From Nakamurella flava (GTDB taxonomy: Bacteria > Actinomycetota > Actinomycetes > Mycobacteriales > Nakamurellaceae), in assembly GCF_005298075.1 (NCBI RefSeq), contig NZ_SZZH01000006.1:1-64000 (forward strand): a DNA stretch of 64,000 nt, read 5' to 3'. Shown one piece after another: positions 50,357 to 57,574 of this stretch (the stretch's first letter is position 1; every line of letters begins with the position of its first letter). Position numbers and translations under genes: made by a program. Under the pieces are notes generated by a model. That model searched no databases. It was not told where the DNA came from and was given only the letters and a program-made list of their open reading frames with translations.

Positions 50357-51322
50357 GTGCCCACTCCGACACCACCCACTCCGCACCCACTCCGGGCGGT
50401 CCTGCCGGCCACCACCGCGATGGTGCTGGTCGGAAGTGCCGTCGTGGCCAGTGCGCCCCTCACGTCCGCCCCGCTCTTCGCCGCCCAGGCCGTCCGCTAC
50501 GGACTGGCGGCCGCTCTTCTGCTGGCGCTGGCGCGGCCGTTCCGGCAGGTCCTGCGCCGACCGCGGGGCGCGGAGTGGCGGTGGATCGGCCTGGGCGCCG
50601 GCTCCGGTCTCGTCGCCTACAACGCGGCGCTGGTCGTCGGCACCCGCCATGCCGACCCGGCCGCGCTGGGCACCGCGGTGGCTGCCGTACCGATCCTGCT
50701 CGCCCTGCTCGGCCCGCTGACCGCGCGACGATCCGGGACCACCGGACGACGCCCCTCCGGCCGGGTGGTGCTCGGGGCCGTGGTCGTCAGCGCGGGGGCC
50801 GCCCTGGTGGCCGGCGGCGGCCGCACCGACCCCGTCGGGGTGGCCTGCGCCGTGGTCATGCTCCTCGGCGAGACGGCGTTCACGGTGTGCGGGGCCCGGG
50901 TCGTGGGTCGGCTCGGCGCGTGGACGTACTCGACGGCGACCACCGTCGTCGCCGCCCTCGGGTGCGGGGTCGTCGGCCTCACCGGGGAACGCGAGACCCT
51001 CCCCCAGCTCGGGGCGCCGGGTCCGCTGCTGGCCTGCGCGTGGCTGGCCCTGGCCACCGCAGCGGCATTCGTGCTGTGGTTCCGCAGCGTCGACCAGTTG
51101 GGGTCGGCGGTCACCGGACTGCTCGCCGGGGTGGCCGGGCCGGCGGCGACGCTCATCGCCCTGGCGGCCGGTGCCTCCGCTCCGCCCGTGGCGGTGTGGG
51201 TGGGCCTCGGCGTGGTCCTCGCCGGGCTGGCCGTGGGCCTGAGGCGGCGGCCCACCCGGGTCAGCGCAGCGCGCGGAAGTGGGCGCGCTGCTCGGGCGTC
51301 AACCGCTCGACGGCGTAGCTGA
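50357..51322 (+). CDS. EamA/DMT-family membrane transporter
   Basis: 321 residues from a GTG. About ten membrane helices in two five-helix halves (ATTAMVLVGSAVVASAPLT, YGLAAALLLALARPF, RWIGLGAGSGLVAYNAALVV, ALGTAVAAVPILLALLGPLTA, and the repeat in the second half ending with VAVWVGLGVVLAGLAVGL). DMT exporters carry amino acids, nucleobases or metabolites. Its C-terminal end overlaps the convergent alkD gene by 62 bases. Paired with the MocR-type regulator. Confidence 0.9.
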   Translation: MPTPTPPTPHPLRAVLPATTAMVLVGSAVVASAPLTSAPLFAAQAVRYGLAAALLLALARPFRQVLRRPRGAEWRWIGLGAGSGLVAYNAALVVGTRHADPAALGTAVAAVPILLALLGPLTARRSGTTGRRPSGRVVLGAVVVSAGAALVAGGGRTDPVGVACAVVMLLGETAFTVCGARVVGRLGAWTYSTATTVVAALGCGVVGLTGERETLPQLGAPGPLLACAWLALATAAAFVLWFRSVDQLGSAVTGLLAGVAGPAATLIALAAGASAPPVAVWVGLGVVLAGLAVGLRRRPTRVSAARGSGRAARASTARRRS

Positions 51323-51989
51323 GTGCGGTGCGTCCCATCCGGGCCGCGTTCTCGCTCAGGAAGTCGGTGAGCAACCGTTCGTCGATGCGCTTGCCGATCT
51401 CGCGCAGCGTCCACCCGAAGGCCTTCTGGATGAGGTCCCGCCGGTCGTCGATCACCGACGGCGCGATCTCCAGCAGCGGCGCCGGGTCGTCGTGACGGAT
51501 GAAGGCGAAGGTGCCGACGATGCCGACCCGCCGCACCCACAGGTCCGGGTGGCCGGCCATCTCGACGAGCGGATGGTGGTCGCCCTGCCGGCGCAGCCAC
51601 TCGCCGAGGATGCTGTCGGCCGAGGCGTCGACCAGATCCCAGTTGTCGACGCAGCCGTCGCGGAGCGCGTCGAGGTAGATCTGCACCCAGGGTCGCGGGT
51701 CGACGGCGCGCTCGAACTCGGTGCGCAGCAGGGTCAGGGCGATCCGCCGGTGCTCGTGGACGGGTGATTCGAGCAGCGCCCGGACCTGTGCGGGGTCGAT
51801 GCCGCGGAACTCGCGGGCGATGCGCCGCAGCTCCGGGACGGTCACCCCGACGAAGACGTCCCCCTCGCCGTACTCGCCGGGTCCGGTCTTGAAGAACCGG
51901 GCCATGACGGCGGCCCGCTCCGGGTCGCCGGCGGCGTCGACCGCCGCCTGCACGGCCGCGGCCGTCGGGTCCGCAGTCGGCAGCGTCAC
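51261..51989 (-). CDS. DNA alkylation repair protein, AlkD-like
   Basis: 242 residues from a GTG. HEAT-like helical repeats with VGVTVPELRRIAREFRGI, WVQIYLDALRDGCVDNWDLVDASAD, GHPDLWVRRVGIVGTFAFIR and LIQKAFGWTLREIG, the AlkD/AlkC-superfamily signature including the WDLVD acidic motif. AlkD removes N3/N7-alkylated purines. The 3' end overlaps the EamA gene by 62 bases on the other strand. A 22-G tract lies upstream. Confidence 0.9.
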   Translation of the reverse strand: MTLPTADPTAAAVQAAVDAAGDPERAAVMARFFKTGPGEYGEGDVFVGVTVPELRRIAREFRGIDPAQVRALLESPVHEHRRIALTLLRTEFERAVDPRPWVQIYLDALRDGCVDNWDLVDASADSILGEWLRRQGDHHPLVEMAGHPDLWVRRVGIVGTFAFIRHDDPAPLLEIAPSVIDDRRDLIQKAFGWTLREIGKRIDERLLTDFLSENAARMGRTALSYAVERLTPEQRAHFRALR

Positions 51990-52040
51990 GGTGTCCCCCC
52001 TCGACGGTTCCCGCCGAGGCTAGCGGCACCGACGAAGCCG

Positions 52041-52080
52041 GCGTGGGGGGGGGGGGGGGGGGGGGCGGGGCCCCCACGCC
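52041..52080 (-). terminator. Hairpin with a 22-G homopolymer
   Basis: Bases 52045-52066 are 22 consecutive G on the plus strand (22 C on the minus), then C, GGGG and CCCCC. The outer bases GCGTGGGGG (52041-52049) and CCCCCACGC (52072-52080) are complementary. It lies 35 bases past the stop of the NCS2 permease gene (minus) and 52 bases before alkD, so it may terminate the permease transcript. G-quadruplex formation is also possible. A run this long invites slippage in cells or errors in assembly. Confidence 0.6.
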
Positions 52081-52114
52081 GACGTCTGCAGGAGGGAACG
52101 TCTGGACGAGCGGG

Positions 52115-53548
52115 TCAGCGGGGGACGTCGGCCGCCTCGCCGATGGGGTGGACCTGCGGGGCCTCGCGGACGGCGTCGTGCCCGGCGATCCCGTCGTCAC
52201 CCTTGGCCGCTTCCTGGGCGCGGACCTTGTCAGAGTTCAGCAGCAGGTTGAGCAGGATCGCGGTGATCGCGCCGGCGCTGATGCCGGAGTGGAAGATGGT
52301 CTTGAACCACGTCGGGAAGGCGTTGTAGAAGTCGTCGCGGACGATCGGGATCATCGCGATCCCCAGCGAGATGGCCACGATGAGGATGTTCTTGTTGTTG
52401 AACTTCACCGTCGACAGCGTCCGGACACCCGACGCGGCCACCATCCCGAACAGCGCGATCCCGGCCCCACCCAGCACGGGCTGCGGGATGCCCTCGACGA
52501 TGGCCCCCATCTTCGGCGTCAGACCGAGGATCAGCAGGATGCCGCCGGCGAGGGTGGCCACGTAACGGCTGCGGACTCCGGTGATCGACACCAGGCCGAC
52601 GTTCTGCGCGAACGCCGTGTACGGGAACGTGTTGAAGACGCCGCCGAGCATCGTGGACAGGCCATCGGCCCGCAGGCCGTCGGCCAGCCGGCGGCCGTCC
52701 ACCTTGGTCTTGGTGATCTCGCCGATGGCCAGGATGTCGCCGGTGGTCTCGGTCATGATCACCAGCGCCACGATGCACATCGAGACGACCGCGGAGATCT
52801 CGAAGACCGGGAAGCCGAAGTAGAAGGGCGTGGTCACCCCGACCCAGGACGCGTCACCGACCTTGTTCCAGTGCGTCATGCCGAACGGGATGGCCACCAG
52901 CGTGCCGACGACGATGCCGAGCAGGATCGACACCCGGGCGAGCACGGGCGGGGCGAATCGTTCGATGAGGACGATGAACAGCAGCACGCCGGCGGCGAGG
53001 CCGACGTTGGCCGGAGCGGCTCCGGCCTCGGTGACGAGCCCGCCGGCCACCCAGTTGGCGGCCACACCCATCAGCGACAGACCGATGATGAGGATGACGG
53101 TGCCGGTGACCAGCGGCGGGAAGAACCGCACCAGCCGGGCGAACAGCGGTGCCAGCGCCATCATGAACACGCCGGAGGCGATGACCGCGCCGTAGATGGC
53201 GGTCACCCCGTAGGTCGAGCCGATGACGATCATCGGCGAGACGGCGGCGAACGTGCAGCCCTGCATCAGGGGTAGTCGCACGCCGAAGTACTTGAAGCCG
53301 ATCGACTGGATGATCGTGGCGATGCCGGCCACGAACAGGTCGGCCGTGACCAGGTAGCCCAGGTGAGAGGGGTCGAGCTTGCCGGCCGCGATGAGCGCGC
53401 CACCGACGACCAGGGGGACGGCGACCGCCCCGGCGTACATCGCCAGGACGTGCTGGATGCCGAGCGGGATGAGCATGCGCCACGGCGGCAGCTCGTCGAC
53501 CGGTTCGAGCACCTGACCGTCGGGACCGCGTTGCGGGCGAAAACCCAT
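52115..53548 (-). CDS. NCS2-family xanthine/urate permease
   Basis: 477 residues with about 12-14 helices. Nucleobase-ascorbate family signatures: LGIQHVLAMYAGAVAVPLVV, FGVRLPLMQGCTFAAVSPMI, and the motif TETTGDILAIGEITK with QNVGLVSITGVRSRYVA; ANP-type QN-V-G residues are intact. The AGGAG ribosome site precedes the ATG. The UapA/PbuX/UacT subgroup transports xanthine and uric acid by proton symport. The uricase gene a little downstream on the same strand supports urate as a substrate. Confidence 0.92.
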   Translation of the reverse strand: MGFRPQRGPDGQVLEPVDELPPWRMLIPLGIQHVLAMYAGAVAVPLVVGGALIAAGKLDPSHLGYLVTADLFVAGIATIIQSIGFKYFGVRLPLMQGCTFAAVSPMIVIGSTYGVTAIYGAVIASGVFMMALAPLFARLVRFFPPLVTGTVILIIGLSLMGVAANWVAGGLVTEAGAAPANVGLAAGVLLFIVLIERFAPPVLARVSILLGIVVGTLVAIPFGMTHWNKVGDASWVGVTTPFYFGFPVFEISAVVSMCIVALVIMTETTGDILAIGEITKTKVDGRRLADGLRADGLSTMLGGVFNTFPYTAFAQNVGLVSITGVRSRYVATLAGGILLILGLTPKMGAIVEGIPQPVLGGAGIALFGMVAASGVRTLSTVKFNNKNILIVAISLGIAMIPIVRDDFYNAFPTWFKTIFHSGISAGAITAILLNLLLNSDKVRAQEAAKGDDGIAGHDAVREAPQVHPIGEAADVPR

Positions 53549-53629
53549 GGTCGGCTCCTCTTCTCCTGGATCGGGACCGCCCGATCACCCTCACGTCGGC
53601 GGGTACGGCGGGCAAGCGCCGCACGGACA

Positions 53630-53645
53630 GCACTGTGATCAGTGC
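53630..53645. promoter_or_regulatory. Palindrome upstream of the NCS2 permease gene
   Basis: GCACTG-TGAT-CAGTGC, perfect 6-bp arms, lies 82 bases before the permease start within an AT-richer intergenic stretch shared with the divergent sodC. It could be an operator for a purine-catabolism or redox regulator; no known motif is matched. Confidence 0.35.
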
Positions 53646-53817
53646 AGGTTTCCGTCGGCCTCGTCATACGTAAACGTGTGATTAACCGATTCAGCGAGGA
53701 CCGCCCGATTGATCCCGTTCACTCATGGTCGGAAGGCGTGACGCGCTGCGACCTTCCGGGGTTCGGCGCCACCTGATCGGGTACCCGACTTGTCATAACG
53801 ACAACTGGAGGATTCCG

Positions 53818-54579
53818 ATGCGCACCTCGAGAACCGGCCGCCAGCTCCTGACCACCGCCGCCGCCGGGGCGGCCCTCACCCTGCTGGCCGCCTGCGGCGG
53901 CGGCGACAGCGGGACGGCCGGGACCACCGCCCCGACCACCGTCACCAGCGGCACCGACCTGAACGTCTCCGCCGGGAACGGCACCGTCCCCATCGCCACC
54001 GGGACCACGGATCCCACCGGGCTGGACGGCGGATCGGGCGGCGCCACCAGTACCAGCGCGGACCCGACGAGTGGGGCCGGCGGGACCGAGGTGGCCCGGG
54101 CTCGGCTCGCCACCCCGGACGGCACCGAGGTCGGGACCGTCACGTTCAGCACCGAGGGGTCGACCATGATCGTGCGGGCCTCGGTCACCGGACTCGAACC
54201 CGGGTTCAAGGGCTTCCACGTGCACACCATCGGCAAGTGCGAGCCGAACAGCGCCAACCCCACCGACCCGGCCCAGACCGGCGACTTCCTGTCGGCCGGC
54301 GGCCATCTCAAGTCCGAGGGCGAGAACCACGCCGGCCACGACGGCGACCTGACCTCACTGCAGATCGGGTCGGACGGGACCGCCGAGCTGATGACGACCA
54401 CCGACGCCCTGCCGGTGGACGCCCTGCTGGACGCCGACGGCAGCGCGGTGATGGTGCATCTCGGGCCGGACAACTTCGGCAACATCCCGACCCGGTACGC
54501 CCCCACCCCGGACGCCGAGACCCTCAACACCGGCGACTCCGGTGGCCGGGCGGCGTGCGGCGTGGTCGAGGCCGCCTGA
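53818..54579 (+). CDS. sodC: Cu/Zn superoxide dismutase lipoprotein
   Basis: 253 residues, ATG with GGAGG six bases upstream. Lipoprotein signal (LLTTAAAGAALTLLAAC), then a long Thr/Ser/Gly linker and the SOD domain: metal-site HVH in GFKGFHVHTIGKCE, AGGHLKSEG with the bridging His region, HAGHDGDL zinc-loop, VMVHLGPDNFG and TGDSGGRAACGVV with the disulfide Cys. The glycine/serine linker tethers the enzyme to the membrane outside the cell, where it dismutates superoxide. Converges on uricase, a hydrogen-peroxide producer. Confidence 0.92.
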   Translation: MRTSRTGRQLLTTAAAGAALTLLAACGGGDSGTAGTTAPTTVTSGTDLNVSAGNGTVPIATGTTDPTGLDGGSGGATSTSADPTSGAGGTEVARARLATPDGTEVGTVTFSTEGSTMIVRASVTGLEPGFKGFHVHTIGKCEPNSANPTDPAQTGDFLSAGGHLKSEGENHAGHDGDLTSLQIGSDGTAELMTTTDALPVDALLDADGSAVMVHLGPDNFGNIPTRYAPTPDAETLNTGDSGGRAACGVVEAA

Positions 54580-54591
54580 GGCCCTCAGGCG
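54573..54591. terminator. 19-base palindrome carrying both stop codons of sodC and uricase
   Basis: CGCCTGAG (54573-54580) and CTCAGGCG (54584-54591) pair perfectly across a three-base loop GCC. The sodC stop TGA (54577-54579) lies in the left arm, and the uricase stop (TCA, 54585-54587) in the right arm. The genes are only five bases apart. It probably serves as a shared terminator. Confidence 0.6.
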
Positions 54592-55478
54592 AAAAGCCCG
54601 GCGGCCGCCCAGATCCCGGTCGGCACCGGTGCCTCCTCCCGGACGATGGCCGCCTCGATGAGCCCGTAGGGGCGGTCGGCCGCGAAGAAGACCTGGTTCG
54701 GGTTGTCCAGGCCCCATTTGTCCAGGTCGACCAGGAAGTGGTGCTTGTTCGGCAGCGACAGCCGGATCTCCGCCACCTCGGGGACGGCCTCGAGCGCGCC
54801 CTTGCCCATGGCGTAAAGGGTCTGCTGCAGGGACAGGCTGTGGGTGGTGGCGAACGCCTCGAGCAGCGCCTCGCGGATCGTCGTGAACGTGGCGTTCCAG
54901 TCCAGGTCGGTCGACGAGTGCACCCAGGTCGCGGTGACCGCGGTGGCCAGGATGCGGTCGGCGGTCTCGACCAGTGAGGTGTAGTCGACCTGCGGGAAGC
55001 CCCAGAACTCGCTGCCGGTCGACTTCAGCACCACCAGTCCGGTGAGCCCGGAGACCACGTGCTCGGCCGCGCCGTCCTTGACGACGACGGTGGTCCGCTT
55101 CTCCTCCGTGCCCTTGGCGAAGGCGTGGTCGTGCGGGCCGGCCGAGGTGCTGATGCGGGTCCAGCCGAACTGCTCCACGGCCATCCGGGCCCCGGTGACC
55201 TGGTCGTACTGGTCGACGAAGTTGCGGGCCAGGCGGAGCGCGAACTCCTCCGGCGAGGTGATCCCGCCGGTCCGGGCCAGCGCGTAGACGGTGTTCTTCT
55301 GGGTGTCGGTCGCGATGACGGCGTCGTTCGCCCCGGTCAGGTGGGTGTCGACGAAATCGCCGATCAATTGACTGGTGACGTTGACGTCGGTGATCTCGTG
55401 GACCGGCGATTCCCGGTTCACGAAGACCATCCGCACCTCGGCCTTGCCGTAGCGGTTGGGTCCCAGCACGATGCCCAT
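54585..55478 (-). CDS. Urate oxidase (uricase)
   Basis: 297 residues. Uricase motifs: NRYGKAEVRMVFVNR, ATDTQKNTVYALAR (the catalytic Thr-Asp-x-x-K-N region), GWTRISTSAGPHDHAFAK, LVVLKSTGSEFWGF, and LPNKHHFLVDLDKWGLDN. It oxidises urate with O2 to 5-hydroxyisourate and H2O2. The downstream-acting HIU hydrolase gene lies just upstream on the same strand, so the two genes form a pathway unit. Confidence 0.97.
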   Translation of the reverse strand: MGIVLGPNRYGKAEVRMVFVNRESPVHEITDVNVTSQLIGDFVDTHLTGANDAVIATDTQKNTVYALARTGGITSPEEFALRLARNFVDQYDQVTGARMAVEQFGWTRISTSAGPHDHAFAKGTEEKRTTVVVKDGAAEHVVSGLTGLVVLKSTGSEFWGFPQVDYTSLVETADRILATAVTATWVHSSTDLDWNATFTTIREALLEAFATTHSLSLQQTLYAMGKGALEAVPEVAEIRLSLPNKHHFLVDLDKWGLDNPNQVFFAADRPYGLIEAAIVREEAPVPTGIWAAAGLFA

Positions 55479-55572
55479 CGATCAGCTCCCGTGGTCCGTC
55501 GTCGTCAGGTGTGCACCAGGGATGGTGACAACCCCGTGTGACAGCCAGGTGTCGACTGGCCGCCGTTCCGCG

Positions 55573-55938
55573 TCAGCTGCCGAGATACGTGGTGTACGAG
55601 AACGTGCTGGCCAGGACGGCGATGTGGTAGTGCGGGCGGGCCCCGTCGAGCACGAACGTCACCGCGACGGCCGGGTAGAACACGGCGCCGTGGTGGGCGG
55701 TGAAGTAGGACGCGGTGGCCAGCGACAGGCGGTACTCGCCCGGTTCGAGATCGGCCGTGTTGACCTGCCCGACCCGGCCGTCGTCGTCGGTGACGCCCTC
55801 GCCGACGAGCACGCAGCCACCGTCCGGGGCGACGGATTCCAGGACCACCGGGATGCCGGCGGCCGGCCGGCCGAGCGCGGCGTCCAGGACGTGGGTCGAC
55901 AGACGGGTGATCGGGGACGGGGCGCTGGGATCGCTCAT
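55573..55938 (-). CDS. 5-Hydroxyisourate hydrolase (transthyretin-like)
   Basis: 121 residues from the ATG at 55938. Motifs: LSTHVLDAALGRPAAGI (N-terminal His-containing signature), EYRLSLATASYF, PHYHIAVLASTFSYTTYLGS. It hydrolyses 5-hydroxyisourate to OHCU, the step after uricase. The C-terminal tetrapeptide of the family is Y-R-G-S; here it is Y-L-G-S, with Leu for Arg. 94 bases before uricase on the same strand. Confidence 0.93.
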   Translation of the reverse strand: MSDPSAPSPITRLSTHVLDAALGRPAAGIPVVLESVAPDGGCVLVGEGVTDDDGRVGQVNTADLEPGEYRLSLATASYFTAHHGAVFYPAVAVTFVLDGARPHYHIAVLASTFSYTTYLGS

Positions 55939-56076
55939 GCGCCCATCGTGACACCCGGCCGGGGGACGTCCGTCGCCCACACCGGGGTCGCGCGCGCCGG
56001 GCGGGCGCCGCCGCGCGAGGATCAGCCGGCACCGTGACATCGCGGTGCACCGGTCGGATGACGAAGGGCGTGTGCC

Positions 56077-57435
56077 ATGACCGATGTTCCGGCCCGCGAG
56101 AGGTCAGGTCTCACCCGCACCCAGCGGCTCGACTCGCTGCCGTTCACCGGGCAGCACCGCAAGCTGCTGCTCGGGTCCGGGGTGGGGTGGGCCCTGGACG
56201 CGATGGACGTCGGCCTGGTGTCGTTCATCCTCGCCCAGCTGGTCGTCACCTGGGGAGCCACGCCGGGGCAGCTGTCCTGGGTGGCCTCCGCCGGGTTCAT
56301 TGGGATGGCCCTGGGCGCGAGCCTCGGCGGGCTGCTGGCCGATCGGATCGGCCGGCGGTCGGTCTTCGCCCTGACCCTGCTGGTCTACGGCGTGGCCACC
56401 GGCGCCTCGGCGCTGTCCTGGTCGATCGGTGCGCTGATCGTGCTGCGGTTCGTCGTCGGGCTCGGGCTGGGGGCCGAGCTCCCGGTCGCCTCGACCCTAG
56501 TCAGCGAGTTCGCCCCGCCACGCATCCGGGGGCGGGTCATCGTCATCCTCGAGGCGTTCTGGGCGGTCGGCTGGACGGTCGCCGCCTTGATCGGGTACTT
56601 CGTGGTCCCGCTCGGTGACAACGGCTGGCGGTGGGCGCTGGCCCTCGGCGCCGTCCCGGCCGTCTACTCGGTGGTGGTGCGGATGGGACTGCCGGAGTCC
56701 GTGCGGTTCCTGGAGGGTCGCGGGCGGCACGCCGAGGCCGAGGCCGCCGTCCGGCGTTTCGAGGAGTCCGCCGGCCTCCCCGCTCCGGACGCGGCCTCCG
56801 CCCCACCGGCCAAGCCGACCGCCGCGACCGAGCCCACCGGCGGCCGGATCGCGGCGCTGTGGTCGTCGGGTCTGCGCCGCCGGACCGTGTGCCTGTGGCT
56901 GGTCTGGTTCTGCGTGAACTTCTCCTACTACGGCGCCTTCATCTGGTTACCGACTCTGCTGGTGGCCGACGGCTTCTCGCTGGTGAAGTCGTTCGAGTAC
57001 ACGTTGATCATCACGCTGGCCCAGCTGCCCGGGTACGCGGTGGCCGCCGTCCTCGTCGAGACCTGGGGCCGCCGGCCCACTCTGGCCACCTTCCTGGTCG
57101 GATCGGCGGTCGCGGCCGGCGTGTTCTCGATGGCCGGCAGCGTGCCGATGGTGCTGCTCGGCGGCTGTCTGCTCTCGTTCTTCAACCTCGGCGCCTGGGG
57201 CGCGCTGTACGCGGTGACCCCGGAGGTCTACCCGACGGCCCTGCGCGCCACCGGCGCCGGGTGGGCGGCCGGGACGGGCCGGATCGCCTCGGTGATCGCA
57301 CCTCTGCTGGTCCCGGTGCTGCGGGAGTGGGGCGGCACCGGTCTGCTGTTCACGGTGTTCGGGGTGTTCTTCCTCGTCGCGGCGGTCGGGGCGCTGGGTC
57401 TGCCGGAACGGCGCAGCCAGGCGCTCACCGAATGA
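56077..57435 (+). CDS. MFS transporter, NiaP/sugar-porter-like
   Basis: 452 residues, 12 helices. Motif ALDAMDVGLVSFILAQLVVT, GLLADRIGRRSVFALTLLVY (motif A), FVVGLGLGAELPVASTLVSEF and a central cytoplasmic loop. The start resembles the NiaP (nicotinate) and related aromatic-acid symporters. Its substrate could be a purine-related or aromatic acid, given the neighbourhood. Ends one base before the PP2C upstream region. Confidence 0.88.
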   Translation: MTDVPARERSGLTRTQRLDSLPFTGQHRKLLLGSGVGWALDAMDVGLVSFILAQLVVTWGATPGQLSWVASAGFIGMALGASLGGLLADRIGRRSVFALTLLVYGVATGASALSWSIGALIVLRFVVGLGLGAELPVASTLVSEFAPPRIRGRVIVILEAFWAVGWTVAALIGYFVVPLGDNGWRWALALGAVPAVYSVVVRMGLPESVRFLEGRGRHAEAEAAVRRFEESAGLPAPDAASAPPAKPTAATEPTGGRIAALWSSGLRRRTVCLWLVWFCVNFSYYGAFIWLPTLLVADGFSLVKSFEYTLIITLAQLPGYAVAAVLVETWGRRPTLATFLVGSAVAAGVFSMAGSVPMVLLGGCLLSFFNLGAWGALYAVTPEVYPTALRATGAGWAAGTGRIASVIAPLLVPVLREWGGTGLLFTVFGVFFLVAAVGALGLPERRSQALTE

Positions 57436-57574
57436 GATGAAGTGCTGCCGGAATGATCCTTTCGGCCGATATGCTCAGCCCGCCGTGCTCAACAGGCAGC
57501 GTGGTCCGGTTCTCTCGACGCGCCGCGAAAGACCCCACCGATGCCTGCACCTCGCCCCGCCGCCACCTTCCGCA

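Noticed and set aside
54585-55938. Uricase plus SodC as a dedicated peroxide/superoxide operon
   Set aside because: The genes are convergent, not cotranscribed; only the shared palindrome is supported.
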